Positions 15,413 through 28,088 of a stretch of 64,000 bases of DNA are shown here, in pieces. The position numbers were made by a program, and so were the translations under genes. Every line of letters starts with the position of its first letter. The stretch's first letter is position 1. The stretch lies in contig JADNRV010000274.1 of the NCBI GenBank assembly GCA_015499995.1, positions 1 through 64,000 of the forward strand, in the 5' to 3' direction. The notes under the pieces were generated by a model. That model worked only from the letters and a program-made list of their open reading frames with translations, was not told the origin of the DNA and did not search any database. The stretch comes from Flammula alnicola (taxonomy: Eukaryota > Basidiomycota > Agaricomycetes > Agaricales > Strophariaceae).

Positions 15413-17085
15413 TTATCCCAACGTCGAGTTCAGGAATTGAAGGAGATCCTTTCTATTCTTCTCCCTCTCGATGTCATCTTTATCTTGCTTCACTTTAAGC
15501 TTGATCTGAGCACGGCAAAATTAGCATACGCGCACAGCGCAGCATATTAAAGGACTACATACCTTCTTCCCGGTCAAGACACTCCGTCTCTCCTCTTCTG
15601 CCTTTCTGCCTTTCTCCTTTTCCTTCTGCTTCGGCTTTTCTTTTCGCCTTTGTCGTTTACGCTCGCGGGACTCTGAGCGGTGTCGGCGCTTGCGCTTTCG
15701 CCTGTCGTCGTCGTCGTCGTCGTGCTTGCTGTGGGATGGCTTGCTTCGGCCGCTCTCTTTGCTCCGAGACGGCGACCGATGGCGAGACCGATCATGGCCA
15801 TCTGTTGAACGGTGCCGCGATGATGAACCACGTCGAGGACTGTCGTCTGAGGCGGATGAGGCTGAGGAGTCGGATGACGAAGAGTCTCGGGAAGAGGAAC
15901 GTCCTCTGCGACTTTCGGAATGTCGGTGCTCGCGGTGCGGGTGGGAACGCGAAGTGGACGATCGTTCGTCTATGTCGATTCTGGAAGTTCGCTCCTGGCT
16001 AGTGTTGCGCCGGTGAGACTATTCCGAGCGCACAGACAAAGTATATCGCGTAACGTACGCCTTCTAAGATCAGAGTACTATCCACCGCAGTCTGAAAGAT
16101 GACGTACAATGTTTCTGTCTTCGTGATGCCGAGAGTAAGATCCATGGACATCATCTTTATAAAGCTTTCTGTCGGTTTCTGATCGATGAGAATGGCGGTT
16201 ATCCTGGGAAACAATCGATGAGCATGATGAGACATTCAAAGGCTGAAATGAGTCTACAGTTTCAAGCGCTGAGCTAGAATAGTCCTCTCGAGTATATTTG
16301 TACTCCTTTCCTCCATGTCCGTCCTCAGTTTTCTTGAAAGGAGTACTGGATTCGTGTTTTTCTGAAGGTATCGAGCGCTCGTGCGAAGAGTGCGAAAGGT
16401 GATTGTGTCGCCTGCTGGAAGTACCGCTGTGCACACGACCATAATTATCACTTGGATCATCATGTTTTCTGCTCTCATACCCGACGTCGCGATGACGCCT
16501 CGAGTCCGAAGAATGCTGAACAAAGGGATTAGACGTGTAAGCACAAATCGATGTAGGCTTGCGTACTGTCTCCTCTCTGCTGCGGATACGAGCAGACTCC
16601 CGATCGTCTTTTGTGTGCTGGTTCTCAGACTGTCTATCATCTCGCTGTAACGTGTCATCTCGTGGGTGCCGCAAGTAGCCGTTCCTGATAGATCGGTCTT
16701 CGTGGCTGCGTCCATCGTAGTCGGTCCCCACATCCGTCACCAACTTGTTATGTGGTTTGTGATGATGACGATCCTCGTACTTGGAGACCTTGTATTTGGG
16801 TGCTTCATGACGACTAGTTGGAGGACGAGACTCGACTGCGTGTACAGCAAACGAAAATACAGGGCCCAGACAACGGTAGGTAGAGTGAAGACCCAATTGA
16901 AAGTATTGAGATGGATGTTGGTATGTGGGGTTCAGGAGATGCAGTGGACTAAGAATGAGCGACTTTTGCCGAAGGTGACAAAACTACGGAAAATACTTAC
17001 CAGCATATGCAGGTTTATATCGAGCACTCCTCGAAGAGTTCTCAGCAAGTATAGCTGACCCTGGGTCAACTTGCTCATCGTCCAT
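15413..17085 (-). CDS. Arg/Ser-rich nuclear protein, function unknown
   Basis: Low-complexity protein rich in R, S, H, D and K, resembling splicing-associated RS proteins in composition. The proposed start is MDDEQVDPGSAIL (17083-17085), then a GT-AG intron, then an exon beginning VESRPPTSRHEAPKYK. The middle is full of SRR, HRS, RDD and SSR words. The C-terminal third has DSSSSDSSASSASDD, a DDDDDDDRRKRKRRHR stretch and a basic EKEKGRKAEEERR helix. The last exon codes for IKLKVKQDKDDIEREKNRKD and then LLQFLNSTLG. This terminal motif looks conserved and structured, unlike the rest. The stop TAA is at 15413-15415. A nuclear role in RNA processing is inference from composition only. The first exon could extend further upstream, since no clear 5' boundary is visible. 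Confidence 0.7.
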
Positions 17086-17986
17086 TGCGTCGATGTCGTG
17101 GTAAGTCAGACAAATTTACCGCAGTCAAAGGCACCTCGGCGTGGCGTTGGCGGAGGTGAACTGAGTCTGAATTTTATTTGTTTGAGAGCTTGCGACCAAA
17201 CGAAGTCGGCCTCGGTAACCGAGGCTGGCTCGCGGTATGCTAAACGGAAATATTTACTGTGAACAGTGGGCACTGGGCACGACAAGGACGCTTCATTAAA
17301 TTTTCCGACGCATATTCTTATTTCTAATTCTTATCACAGAACGCCACCATCCTTTTCGATCATCAAGGTGCTTTTACAGCTCAACCTTTCGTTGTCGTTG
17401 GTATTGCATTGTCGCCAAAAAATAAGAAGAAATCAGGTGCGACATGGTGCGACGTAGACGCATGCCCCAGATCCGCCCTCAAGCCCCGGCGGTATGTCGT
17501 CGAAGTCACTAGCGAAAACACAAGCGGACCTGCCATTGGATCAGCCACGATACGCGTCCGATGGGCAAGGACACCACGGCACGAGACGGTTGCAAAAGCG
17601 ATTCGGACCATATTAGGAAGGAATGTGAGTCCGTGGAGCGTCGCAAGCACCGTCTCATGCACAATTTACGCAATAGCATGCTCGCAATATTATAGATGTC
17701 GAGGAGGTTCGTGGGCGTGCTTCCACGACGTTCCGCGTTTCTCTGGATCAGGATGTTTGCGATGGAGGCGTTTCTGCCATTTAGGGATTCCCCACGAGAC
17801 AAGATCGGCTCCCCGCATGCCGGAACTTGTTTTGGTTCCACGTTTTCATGGGAAACATAATCTGGATCTCCTATTATGACGTTCTAATGTACAAGTTCGC
17901 GGCGCGCTGAAGAATGTACGCGTGACCTTGTTCTGCGATACATAAATCCAAGAGAGATGGGCGGATCTTGCTTCCTCCCATTTTAA
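17086..17986. other. divergent promoter region, RS-rich gene / P450 gene
   Basis: About 900 bp separate two divergently transcribed genes. A plus-strand open frame at 17409-17879 and overlapping minus-strand frames have no recognisable product. No repeat was seen. Confidence 0.45.
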
Positions 17987-17994
17987 CTATAAAC
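17987..17994 (+). promoter_or_regulatory. TATA-like box of the P450 gene
   Basis: CTATAAAC lies 31-38 bp upstream of the ATG at 18025. It is close to the ATG for a fungal TATA box, so the leader would be short. Confidence 0.35.
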
Positions 17995-18024
17995 ACCTTC
18001 GCTGGTGTTCGCTCTTGAACAACC

Positions 18025-20203
18025 ATGACCACTCTACATTTCGTCGAGATTCTCTTACAGCCCCAGAGCATTGCCGCAGTAGTACTATGTTTCACCGTCC
18101 TTGCTGTCATCCGCCAGCGTCTAACACAGTCGTCCAAATTACCCCTTCCACCCGGTCCACCTGGAAGTTTCCTCTTCGGAAACACGATACCCAAGGCATT
18201 GTGCGTTCTCCTTATATATTGGTTCTCTCGTCGCGTTGGCTGATTTCGTCTTGAAGTGCCTACCGGAAGTTTGAAGAATGGACACAAGAATACGGACCCG
18301 TGTTCTCTTTGCGGCAAGGTTTCAGCACGACCATCGTTGTCGGTCGGCTGCAGGCTGCCATCGACATCATGGAGAAGGAAGGTGCTTACCTCGTGGATCG
18401 TCCTCAGAACATAGCCGCCGGGGAGACATTGTCGGGTGGGATGCGCATGTTGTTAACGCCAGCAGGCGATCGGTTTAAGAAGATGAGACGGTACGTCCCA
18501 TGTTATCGTGGCTTCCATTGTTATCGTGGCTTCCATATCACGCGTGTTGAGTTACGTTCCATTTGTTAGGGCCCTTCATGCTCACCTGCAACCGAAAATT
18601 GTCACGACTTACGCGCCGACCTTGATGATGAATGCTCGACAACATATCTTAGATATCATTGAGAGCCCAGACAAACACCAGGATCATGCTAAGAGGTTTT
18701 TGAAGTCCCGCCCATTTCTTGTTTACTGTCTGACCGATTTGTCGATCTCTAGATATTCAGCCTCTGTCGTTATGGCATTAGCATACGGCAAAAACCCGAA
18801 GTCGTATGAAGACCCAGACGTACAAGCTGTGATTCGTTGTCTGACTCTGCTGGGAAACACCCTGCGACCCGGTGTATGGAAAGTTGACGCATATCCAATC
18901 CTCCGGTGAGCTCAAACCTAATTAAGACTTCTATTCGCCGAACTCACGAAGTATCAGATACGTGCCTGGATATCTAAAAGAGCTCAAAGATGGACACGCC
19001 GAAGAACTCGAGTTATTTAAGAGTCAATTGAACGAAGTCAGGATGAAAGCGGTTCGTCATATTCTCAGATTCGTAGCAATGCAGACTAATATATCATTCC
19101 TTTCAATTTAGGAAAGAGGAGAAGAGATTCCAGACTCGTTCGGGAAATACCTCCTTGAAAAACAGAAGGAACTCGAGCTCACAGATGGCGAGACGGCATA
19201 TCTCGCCGGAAGCATGTTCGGCGCTGGCTCTGACACGACGGCGTCAGCGATCAGCATCGGTGTTTTGGCTGCGGCGTGTTATCCAGAAGCGCAAGCCAAG
19301 GTTCAGCAGGAATTAGATTCCATTATTGGGCGTGAACGAGGTACGTCAGCGCCACATTTACTCGTGCTTTCAAACCCTGGTATTCAACGTGAATTACGTT
19401 CTCAGCTCCTACGCTGGCCGATCAAGATGTGCTTCCGCAAACGATGGCTTTCGTGCTTGAAACGTTTAGATGGAGACCCGTTAGCGCTGGAGGTACGCGC
19501 TGTAGCCTCCTATTAGAAGGTTCCTAACTTTGTGCTACTAGGATTTGCTCATAAGGCGACAAAGGACATCATTTGGGTATGTATATCTCGCGTCTTTCAC
19601 CGCTTTGCACCGATTTAATCGGATTATAAACTTATAGGAAAACTACCTGATCCCTAAAGGCGCAGCTGTGGTCGGCAATGTTTGGTACGCGAAACGAGCT
19701 TTCTTCTGATCAGTTTGTTAATGGTTGTATTTCTTGTAGGGCTGTAGGACGTGACCCAGAATATTTCCCAGACCCAGAAAAATTCAACCCTCAACGGTGG
19801 ATCGATGAAAATGGTAAAATCAGAGAAGAGTTGAGAGCTTATACCTTCGGTTTCGGGAGACGGTGAGAAGGAAATCGTGTATTTTTGCCGTATCATGCTG
19901 AAGGCAGAATGATTTTCAAGGGTATGCCCGGGTCAACACATGGCCACCGCGTAAGTCTACGTTCTAAGCCCTACGCCACATTTCCCATCTCAAACCCTAC
20001 TATTTTCTAGATCCGTTTTCATAAACACCGCCCTCGTTCAATGGGCATTCAACGTCAAAGCAGATCCATCGTCGCCCATCGACGAATTGGCCTTCACCGA
20101 GTCGGCGAATACCCATCCATTGCCATTCAAGGTGTTCTTCGAGCCTCGGGTGGCGAAGACGGTTGAAGGCGTGAGAGATATGATGGAGGATTACGGCCTT
20201 TGA
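18025..20203 (+). CDS. cytochrome P450 monooxygenase
   Basis: Haem-thiolate monooxygenase that would act at the endoplasmic reticulum with a P450 reductase. The N-terminus has a hydrophobic anchor (SIAAVVLCFTVLAVI) followed by the proline-rich hinge LPLPPGPPGSFLFGN. The I-helix oxygen-binding motif is FGAGSDTTAS near 19215. The K-helix ExxR is ETFR near 19460, followed by WRPV. The haem-binding loop FGFGRRVCPGQH is formed across an intron at about 19865-19922, and the cysteine ligand is intact. The stop TGA is at 20201-20203. About ten short introns are required. The first intron joins PKA to FAYRKFEEW only if the acceptor TTGAAG near 18255 is used. The style is that of basidiomycete P450s annotated as O-methylsterigmatocystin-oxidoreductase-like, but the substrate is unknown and no biosynthetic partner genes are adjacent. 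Confidence 0.9.
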
Positions 20204-20799
20204 GAGGAAATTCTGGAATGGGCTGGGAGATGACGCTGCGAATGCTATCATATATTCTCGATTTGTAAGTATCATACCGTATGTTCACTGGTGTACCCAT
20301 ATGTTTCAACAAGATAACGACAATGCGCTATTCCCTCACTGTTCCCATGTTGGCGTATCAGCCATGATTTCTCTACCTCTGCTCCCTAAGATCTCCATAC
20401 AATCGACCGTTCTTTTCATGGTTCCATGTTATACTGTAAATAAGTCACATCTGCTGAAATTGTAATACCTAATCGCATGGAGACACTGGCATATCAATAG
20501 ACATACATAACCCCGCGTTTTACCTTGTCCTCGGTCAAATCACATCTGCTGAAATGGTGATACCTAAACGAACGGAGACACTGGCATACCCCGCGTTTTA
20601 CATTGTCCTCGGTCTGAGTCTGATTGGACTTCAAAAGAATATCAGGGTATATGGAGCGACACCGAAGATCCCACAGATCTTGCTACATGTACGCAGTTAA
20701 TGGAATCCCATTATACAATACATACAAGGACTCTCACGCTAGCGTGTTAAATATACTGTAGAACTATTGAAAGGATGCCGAAAGCTTGCGGGTATATAA
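20204..20799. other. intergenic region between convergent genes
   Basis: It separates the ends of the P450 and membrane-protein genes and contains a tandem duplication at 20445-20618. No gene was seen. Confidence 0.5.
20445..20618. repeat. tandem direct repeat, two units of about 80-95 bp
   Basis: Unit 1 (20445-20539) and unit 2 (20540-20618) both begin TCACATCTGCTGAAAT, contain GGAGACACTGGCATA and CCCCGCGTTTTAC, and end TTGTCCTCGGTC. Unit 1 has about 16 extra bases between the two inner blocks. The units are diverged by several substitutions. They lie in the 3' flank shared by two convergent genes. Confidence 0.85.
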
Positions 20800-22076
20800 T
20801 CAGTCAAGGCGTATGCGAGTACGTGGCCCGGCCTGAACTTGAACTTCAGACACATAGTTCGGGTTGTTCGTCGGGATTGGCATCCCAAGGTTGTAATCGT
20901 TGTTTGGGTTGGGGTTCATGAGCTGAGACGGGGGTAAATAAGCACGGGAGGGGTATCCTTGGCCCTGGGGCTGGCCGTAGTGGGTGTTTTCGCTAGACGG
21001 GGTGAACGTATGGGCGGAGGCGGCTGGCGCGTAGTTAGTATAGGGCTGTCCGGGGTTAATAGATCCAGGGGTGTAACCGCCAGGATAACGCGGGTCGTAC
21101 GGTTGTGGAGTGCTAGCCTGGCTCATTACGGGCTTATTGGACAGTGGCGGGGTGGCGAGGGCGAAAGGTTGGGATGGCGCAGTAGTGGAAGATCCAGTGT
21201 TCCAGACTGGATGATATGGTCAGTAAGATAATGATGTGTGACGACGAGAGGAAATGCCCACAATTGCTGGCAATGACGGAACTACGTTTACCGCGTCGGC
21301 GGCGCCAAAAGATATATCCGAATGCAAGTAAAAATAAGACGACGATAGCAGCAATTATGCCTCCTGCAATGGCTCCTCCATTACTAGATTTTCCGGTATT
21401 TACTGTTGCGCTCACAGCACTTCCACTGGGAGAGGCAGCTGCGCCATCTGCACCAATAGCTGTCGGAGAACTCTCTGCACTATGAACGACGGAGGTTACG
21501 GTAACGGTGACTGGCACGGGTGTATTAATCACTGTGGATGATGGGGCAGCAGACGTTGTGCTCGTGGTGGTGGAGGTGGTAGAGGAGGTGGTAGAGGGAG
21601 TGGCGGAGAGGGAAATACTGGCATCCGATGTTTGCACGATCATGAGAAAGTCGAGGAAAAGTGGATCGGATAGAATGGGGTGCGCGACAGTCAGCTGGTG
21701 CTGTCCATCAGGCAAGACGGGTGATTGAAAAAACAATTGGTGATATTGCGCAGTCGCCCCCTGGGCAGCGCGGAATAGCACAGGTGCGCCTCCGTCGATG
21801 CTATATGCTGATACTGGTGCAACAGATGCGACAGTACCGGCGGGTATTGTTCCATAGACTCCGACACTAGTTCCTATTAATGGATAGCGCCCATAAGAAT
21901 AATTTTTGGGAGAGTGGAGAGGGTTTTATCTCACCACGAAAAGCTACTTTAGCAGTTGAACCAGCAACAGCGGTCCAGCTGGTCGTAGAATTATACTCGA
22001 GGCTTGAACCGGCTTGAGCCCATCCGGGCGAATAAATAATTGATGGGTCCCTATCGTCGAGCGCTAAAACACCCAT
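20800..22076 (-). CDS. single-pass membrane protein with mucin-like stalk
   Basis: Type I-like fungal membrane protein of about 370 residues. The start region MGVLALDDRDPSIIYSPGW and the TIPAGTVASVAPVSAYSIDGGAP and QLFFQSPVLPDGQHQLTV segments form an N-terminal extracellular domain that I recognise as common in Agaricomycetes. It is followed by a Ser/Thr-rich stalk of about 100 residues, a transmembrane helix (GGAIAGGIIAAIVVLFLLAFGYIF), a basic stop-transfer RRRRGK, and a Pro/Tyr/Gln/Asn-rich cytoplasmic tail ending RTRIRLD. Three introns are needed. The stop is at 20800-20802. The layout resembles cell-surface sensors or adhesins, but no partner or ligand can be named. No classical signal peptide is obvious at the chosen start, so a further 5' exon is possible. 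Confidence 0.78.
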
Positions 22077-23678
22077 TGCAAAAGGTGTGACTGAAGAACC
22101 ACAAAAAAGAGGGGATAAAGATCGAAAAAAGACAGCAAAATCAAAAGAATGAGAGGATGGGCAGAGGCATCAAGGTGGAAAGAGGCAGAGACTCGGAGTT
22201 GTCGTTGCGAACACGAGTGCGTTGCTATCCTGTGGACCTAAAACACCCGAATTCTCTTGGCTTTTATAAAACATCCCATGCTTGCCAAGGCTTGTGTCCA
22301 TTGTCGAATACGAGCACAAGGAATCTTGCCTTGACCGGCGATAACGCGCGGGGCAGGCGGAAGCTCTCTAAGATGTGTTGAATAGCCGTCCGAAACCGTC
22401 CGAAACCGCGGAATATCGCGCCGCGCCGGGACACAAGAGCGTGCACAGCCACGTACAATCGACTCTCAACAAAGGTTCTGGTCTTCTGCACCGCAGGTAC
22501 TTGGTCGACCTGCAACGTTGAACAAATTGTACTTAATTGGTAATTTCTGATCTTAAGTAGTATGTGAGCAGGCGCCTAACGCATCCTGAACGCGTAGAAG
22601 CGCCCAGTCCAGGTCCAGCCAGAATTCTACTTTGTATCTCGTGAATTTTTTTTCGAAATATTTAAGTGGGAGTGCCCTTCGGAGTCGTGCTAATCAATCT
22701 GTCAAGAGAAGAGACGGATGGCTATGTTATGGTATTCATGTGCACTACAAGTGTCTGATCTATGTAGAACGATATCGATGTTTAGCAGCTAGTGATGTCA
22801 ATTGTGACGGGCGCTACATCGAGCCTATAGTCAGTATGTGTCTTGATGATGGATATCGAACACCAATGTGTATGCAGGCTTCCCCTGCTTTCCGCTGAAA
22901 CACTGTCGTTGTACATACTGAGCAAATACTGACGTTCTGTCAGACATGTGTGAGAACACGAAAGTTGTGCGAACTGTGAGGGCATAAATAATATTTCGCA
23001 GATGAATTAAGGAAGGCAGACCGTGAATATGAGGGCTATTAACATTTCTTCCCTTGGGGTAGGAAAGCAAATCCGAAATCGACTCAGTACGTGTGGCTGT
23101 GTCGCGCGCAGAGAAAGCAGCGTTCCCACGTATACGTTACGCATCACACATTCACGCACACGTGGTTTGTCGGCGGTTGTTCGTCTCTGTCACCCACACG
23201 TCTAGCATGCGCGCTCTTGTTCATGTATTGATTTCTTTCTCCAGAGGGGAGAATACGACAGAAAAGATACGTGCCGTAGGTGAATGTGGAACTCGGCCCC
23301 AACAATCTTCTGATCGAGCCAGGGAACTTCGAGAATCACCTTCATTCTCCAATGAAGACAGCGCGATAGCCAAAGTACAGGACCCTTTCCTGGTATGCCC
23401 AAAATATCCTGAATCTTCTCTCTATCATAGGCTCACCCAGGTACAGGGTGACGTGTGCGGAGTCATAAAGAGTCAAGTTGATCTAAAATCGACGGCACGC
23501 ACAGCTTTCATGACACCCGCTCGCGCAGCCTTCGTCCCATTGTTTCCCATGGTTCATCACAGGGCCAAATTCCAATTAACGACCCCCTATCATTGGCGTT
23601 ACCATATCTACTCATTCCTTTTCTAAATGGTACATAAACAGTCGATATCTGCTTTGCATCCCCAACCCTTGGCCCATT
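22077..23678. other. intergenic region, 1.6 kb
   Basis: This is the upstream region of divergently transcribed genes. A 177-codon plus-strand frame (23093-23626) has skewed composition and no family resemblance and was not called. TTGAACAAATTG-type AT stretches and short direct repeats are present but no defined element. Confidence 0.5.
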
Positions 23679-26213
23679 ATGCACCGCCGATTCTCCAGTC
23701 TCGTCAAGAACTCCTCGTCTGCTTCCTCTTCCCGTGTGGAAGAGAAGTCGATCGACGACGACAATGAGTCGAAGGTTTCCACCATCGTCAGGGACGACAA
23801 CCTTCCTGTGCCCTCCTTGAAGGTCAAACGCGTCGATTATTACTACAGTTGGTGGACAAAGTCATGGAAGTACAGGGTATGTTTTCACTATTTCGTTGTT
23901 TGTGGTATCCACCACCATTGACGCGATATTGGCAGAACACGAGCGCCAAGGTGACGGTCGAAAGCCTACCAATCATGCAAGGTGGTAGCAACGATGTTTG
24001 GAAGGATTTCAGCTTCGTGTAAGGATATGCTTAGCCGTAATGAGATAGAGCATAGCACTGACAGTCCTCCCTTTCGCTAGCATCGTCCGGACCATGTCTA
24101 GGCAAGAGAACGTTGATCCGACTTTCAAGCTCGTCGTCAAGAGCGAGTATATTCTCAAAGCTTGCAAAGACGTAATCCGCTCGTGGCCAGGTGTCTCTTG
24201 GAATTCGGACCCATTGGAGGTACTTATAATTGTTCATGTTTACAATTCTCTTTGCTAACAGCGGCATTCGTCTTAGTTGGATCCAGAAATCTTCATCACA
24301 TTCTACCCTGCCTTCCTCGAATATGCTGCAACTCTTCAGGCTAAGAAAGCTCGGACCGCAGAGGAAAACTACACCTTGTCGTCTGTCAATCTTCTCACAT
24401 CAACCCTTGCGTCGGACTATCGCGCCACTCTCGCAAAGATTGAGCGTTTGACATCACACGGCGAGATCACTTTCGACCTCCTTTACTCTATTCTCGTCCC
24501 ACGAAGCCTCATGGTTGCTCGCTGCGCCATCACCGGCCTTCCAAGGCTCTTCCAGCTCGCTTCATGGATGCGTACCTCCGTTGAAGGGAAGCCAGTATTC
24601 CAGCTCAATTTGGAAAGCGTCGATCTCGTCGACCGACCCATTACTCACAGCGTGGTTGTGGGCAGGGTGCAGACTACAGTCTACATCAGGCCGATGCGTG
24701 GGACGGTGAAAATCAACACGATGGACGCGTACCCGCTCAAATTTCATCCTGACCCTGAGGGCCTCAAGGAGGCCATATTGAAGAGAGGAAAGAAATGGGT
24801 CAGCTTAATCGGCATTCATCACAAGCAGTTCGAAGGCATTGCTGCACTCAAAGCAGGGGATAAACTTTTGAAACATAATGTCAGTATTATTCATTACGGT
24901 GTGATTCTAGTATGTCGCGGGCTTATCAGTTTGCTCCTGGTTCCGTAGGTGCGAAGCCGAATCATGGTCGACCGAGCAACCTTCCGCCGCCTCAACGCAA
25001 ATTACCTGCTCCCCACTCCTGTTCCCCCTACAATGGAAGGCAGCTCAGTGGCCGGTGGTGACTCGCGATTCGGACCTCAATATGATCCGTATGGAAACCC
25101 CATCCCAATCCTTCCACCCTCTGTGCCCTCTCTGTTTAATTCAGGCGAGTTTATTGCCTTTGTTTAATTCTCACCTATGTATGCTTATAACGTGCATATG
25201 CTCCAGATAACGTCGCTCATCAGTCCAACGATGCTACCCCTGATGTTGAGATTTCGACTGAGGACCTGCTACTCACGCCTACAGTCGTATTTGGCTTCAG
25301 TCTTGTCGATAAAGTGTGGCGTACGTCATGCCTGTTTCCAGGCTTTCTTTATACTCATACAATGTAGTTGAATTCAACGTCGAGAAGATCCAAGACGTCG
25401 ACTGGAACAAAGACGCGTTCAAGAATCTTGTCCTCCCTGGCGACAGGAAGAACCTTCTCCAATCTCTGGTCGAAGCGCATCACAAGGAAGTTGGCTTTGA
25501 CGATTTCATCAAGGGCAAGGGACATGGTCTCGTCGTGAACCTCTTTGGTCCTCCTGGTGTTGGAAAGACCTTCTCCGCCGAGGCGACCAGCGAGCACGTG
25601 CAAAGGCCACTCTACATCGTTGGCGGGGGTGACTTGGGAACTACGGCTGCATCGCTGGATTCTGCTCTCGACAGGATCTTCGACGTCGCTACTGCCTGGA
25701 AAGCGATTGTACTGATTGATGAGGCGGACGTCTTCCTCGAGCAGAGGTCATTGCATGACTTGGAAAGGAACGCCATGGTGGCTGTTTTGTGCGTGTTTCT
25801 TTTCTTCCTTCCATCATCTTCGCTCTAATACCACATTTTTATGTAGCCTCCGCCACGTCGAATACTACCGCGGCATCCTTTTCCTGACCACCAATCGCGT
25901 CAAGGCTTTCGACGAAGCCTTCCTCTCCCGTATCCATGTTGCACTCCATTTCAATGAATTAACCCAGGAGTCCAAGGAACAAGTATGGGCCGCCTTCATC
26001 GATAAGATGGGTGCGGCTGCCGAAGGCATTACGCGCGACCACATCAAGGACCTGGCGAGGCGCGGCATCAATGGCAGGCAGATCAAGAATGCCGCCAGGA
26101 CAGCCCATTCACTTGCGGTTGGTAAGGGTGAGAAGGTTTGCTACGAGCATTTGAGGGTTACCCTCGATGCTATGGATGAATTTACGAGGGAGTTTGAAAA
26201 GAGGAACGAGTGA
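23679..26213 (+). CDS. AAA-family ATPase (fungal DUF7025-type architecture)
   Basis: Large protein of roughly 720 residues with an N-terminal fungal-specific region and a C-terminal AAA ATPase module. It starts MHRRFSSLVKNSSSAS. The N-terminal half contains VSLIGIHHKQFEG and GRVQTTVYIRPM segments typical, as I recall, of the DUF7025 family. The AAA core has Walker A GPPGVGKTFSAEATSEH near 25550, Walker B AIVLIDEAD near 25705 followed by VFLEQRS, a sensor-1 region FLTTNRVKAFDEAFLSRIH, and a lid helix region RRGINGRQIKNAARTAHSLA. All key nucleotide-binding residues are present. Eight or so short introns interrupt the gene. The stop TGA is at 26211-26213. AAA proteins remodel or unfold other proteins; the target of this family is not known to me. 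It sits alone between intergenic regions. Confidence 0.88.
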
Positions 26214-27057
26214 GTTGGCGGTATAGCTCCCAAGAGAAAGGCTGAAGAAGTATTGAATATTGAAACTTTGTACTCATTGTATCACGTCGGTTTGCTTGTA
26301 ATATTACCTCTTCTATGATAGACTTGAATACACATATGGCTGAATCTGAAGTGAATCTTAATGATTCCTCCATACTGTTGATACGGAACATGGTCTTCCG
26401 GAAGAGACTTTCATTTAATCGAGCAATTCCTTAACATAAGCCAGTTCTCCAGCATACCTCCTGGTTATGGATGTCAGTTTTATCAGAAGATCGACCACAA
26501 CTTCGACCAATTTATTGCAAGGAGAGATGAAGGCGAGATTGCTTTGCCCTATACTGGTACAGTATCTCTTGTAGTTATGAGGAAACAGTTACTGCTGATT
26601 TACCGTTGGATTCGCTTTCCAAGTACAATTTTAATAGATATTCTTTGCTTCGCAACAAAGGGGAAAGTTTGGGATTGCCCTTCCGGTTGTGCCTGATCCG
26701 ATTTGTCTTGAATGCGCACTGCGTTCTAGGTTTTAGAATGCTACGTACAAGAGATAAATCTGGAATCCGCTATACCAGGGACACCTCAATTAGCTCTGGC
26801 CACAAAAAATGCGGGAAGGAAACTTAGTCACCCAGTTTAAGTTTATGGGGCAAGCAATAATAATTATACGCGCCGACGGCACACCACTAAATTAGCGCGA
26901 TATAATATGTCACGTGCCAATTCTAAGGTTTTAACTCCGACATCGCGTGGAACTAACGTCGAACGTCGGTCGAACGACTTACGAACGACGCGACAAAAGT
27001 CGAGGACGATTCAAATATTCAATACTCAAGGACGATCCCTTCATTCTATTCTAACTT
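26214..27057. other. intergenic region
   Basis: AT-rich spacer between two co-oriented genes. Short frames such as 26606-26827 show no recognisable product. Around 26940-26990 there is a run of ACGTCGAACG and ACGACG-type words, probably low complexity. Confidence 0.45.
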
Positions 27058-28088
27058 ATGGCTACCGAAATTTCCACGGAGCCGGAAATGGTTCCTGAGC
27101 TGTGGTTTGAAGATGCAAATGTCATCTTCCACGCTGGGAATAAACTTTTTCGCGTTCACCGAAGCATCTTATCAAAACGATCGCCGATCTTCAATGACAT
27201 GTTCTCTATGCCGCAGTCACCTCAGGGAGAAGCCACGGACGATGGATGCACTCGAATTCACCTCCCCGATAACGAGATGGACGTCTACTACTTCTTTTTA
27301 GCGATTTTTGATTCATCGTGAGTCTCTTATTGAATGGGACGAGTGGGTCGTCATTGAGAGAAATTTTATCCAGATTCTTCGAAGGCCCTCCCTCCACCCC
27401 TCCTATCGCAGTTATGATCGCGATTCTGCGGCTGTCGAGCAAATATGACGTCGGTTTTCTCAAGCGTCGGGCTATATCCCATCTCAATGCCCTATTTCCC
27501 AGCGATAGGACTGCGTGGGCGGAGGCCTTGCAACATTTGCATCCCAAGTTCGGTCTAAAGGATTTAAGAACGAGACTGCTCCTACTTGAACTCACGGAGC
27601 TAGCGGAAACAGTCGATACAAAATGGATAATTCCCGGTGCATGCCTTGCCTTCCATTCTCTACATCTTCGCCACGTTCTCAGTCATGAATCGTGGAACAG
27701 ACTAGCCCCTGCTTTTCAAAAGCGTTACATTATTGCGCGGGAATCATTGACGGAAGCAATCAACAACTCCGCAACTTGGCTCTTGTGGATACCAGTAGAA
27801 ACATGTCCGACACCAGTTGTTTGTAATGCAGCCAAGATGAAGATAGTGGCCGATTACTCGAAATATGGGCTCGGCCGGATAACACATACCCTAGTCAATA
27901 ACCCCAAGGATTGGGACACATGCTACGCTCGTTTTTGTGCGCAATGTGCAGCCGTGTCGAAGACGGAAGCGACCGCAGCAGTGGACAAAGTCTGGAACGA
28001 ATGTCCCAAGATGCTTGGCCTGCAGAGCTGGGATGTATTGAAGGCAGAGAAAGTCGCGTTTGAAACAGTTCCTCATTTGGCTCCATAA
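27058..28088 (+). CDS. BTB/POZ domain protein
   Basis: Two-exon gene for a protein of about 320 residues. The BTB domain occupies about residues 12-120, opening with LWFEDANVIFHAGNKLFRVH and then RSILSKRSPIFNDMF, the standard fungal BTB sequence. A 57-bp intron (about 27318-27374) joins FDS to FFEGPPSTPPI. The C-terminal half, with ILRLSSKYDVGFLKRRAISHL, is the helical extension usual in the large mushroom BTB family. BTB domains mediate dimerisation and often recruit Cullin-3 ubiquitin ligases; that role is family knowledge and not shown here. The final exon runs to TAA at 28086-28088. The gene is convergent with the F-box gene that ends at 28510. Confidence 0.88.

Noticed and set aside
17409..17879. 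156-codon plus-strand frame with overlapping minus-strand frames
   Set aside because: Competing frames on both strands and no recognisable domain; it is likely chance in a divergent promoter.
23093..23626. 177-codon open frame
   Set aside because: No start context, splice pattern or family resemblance; composition looks like chance in a promoter region.
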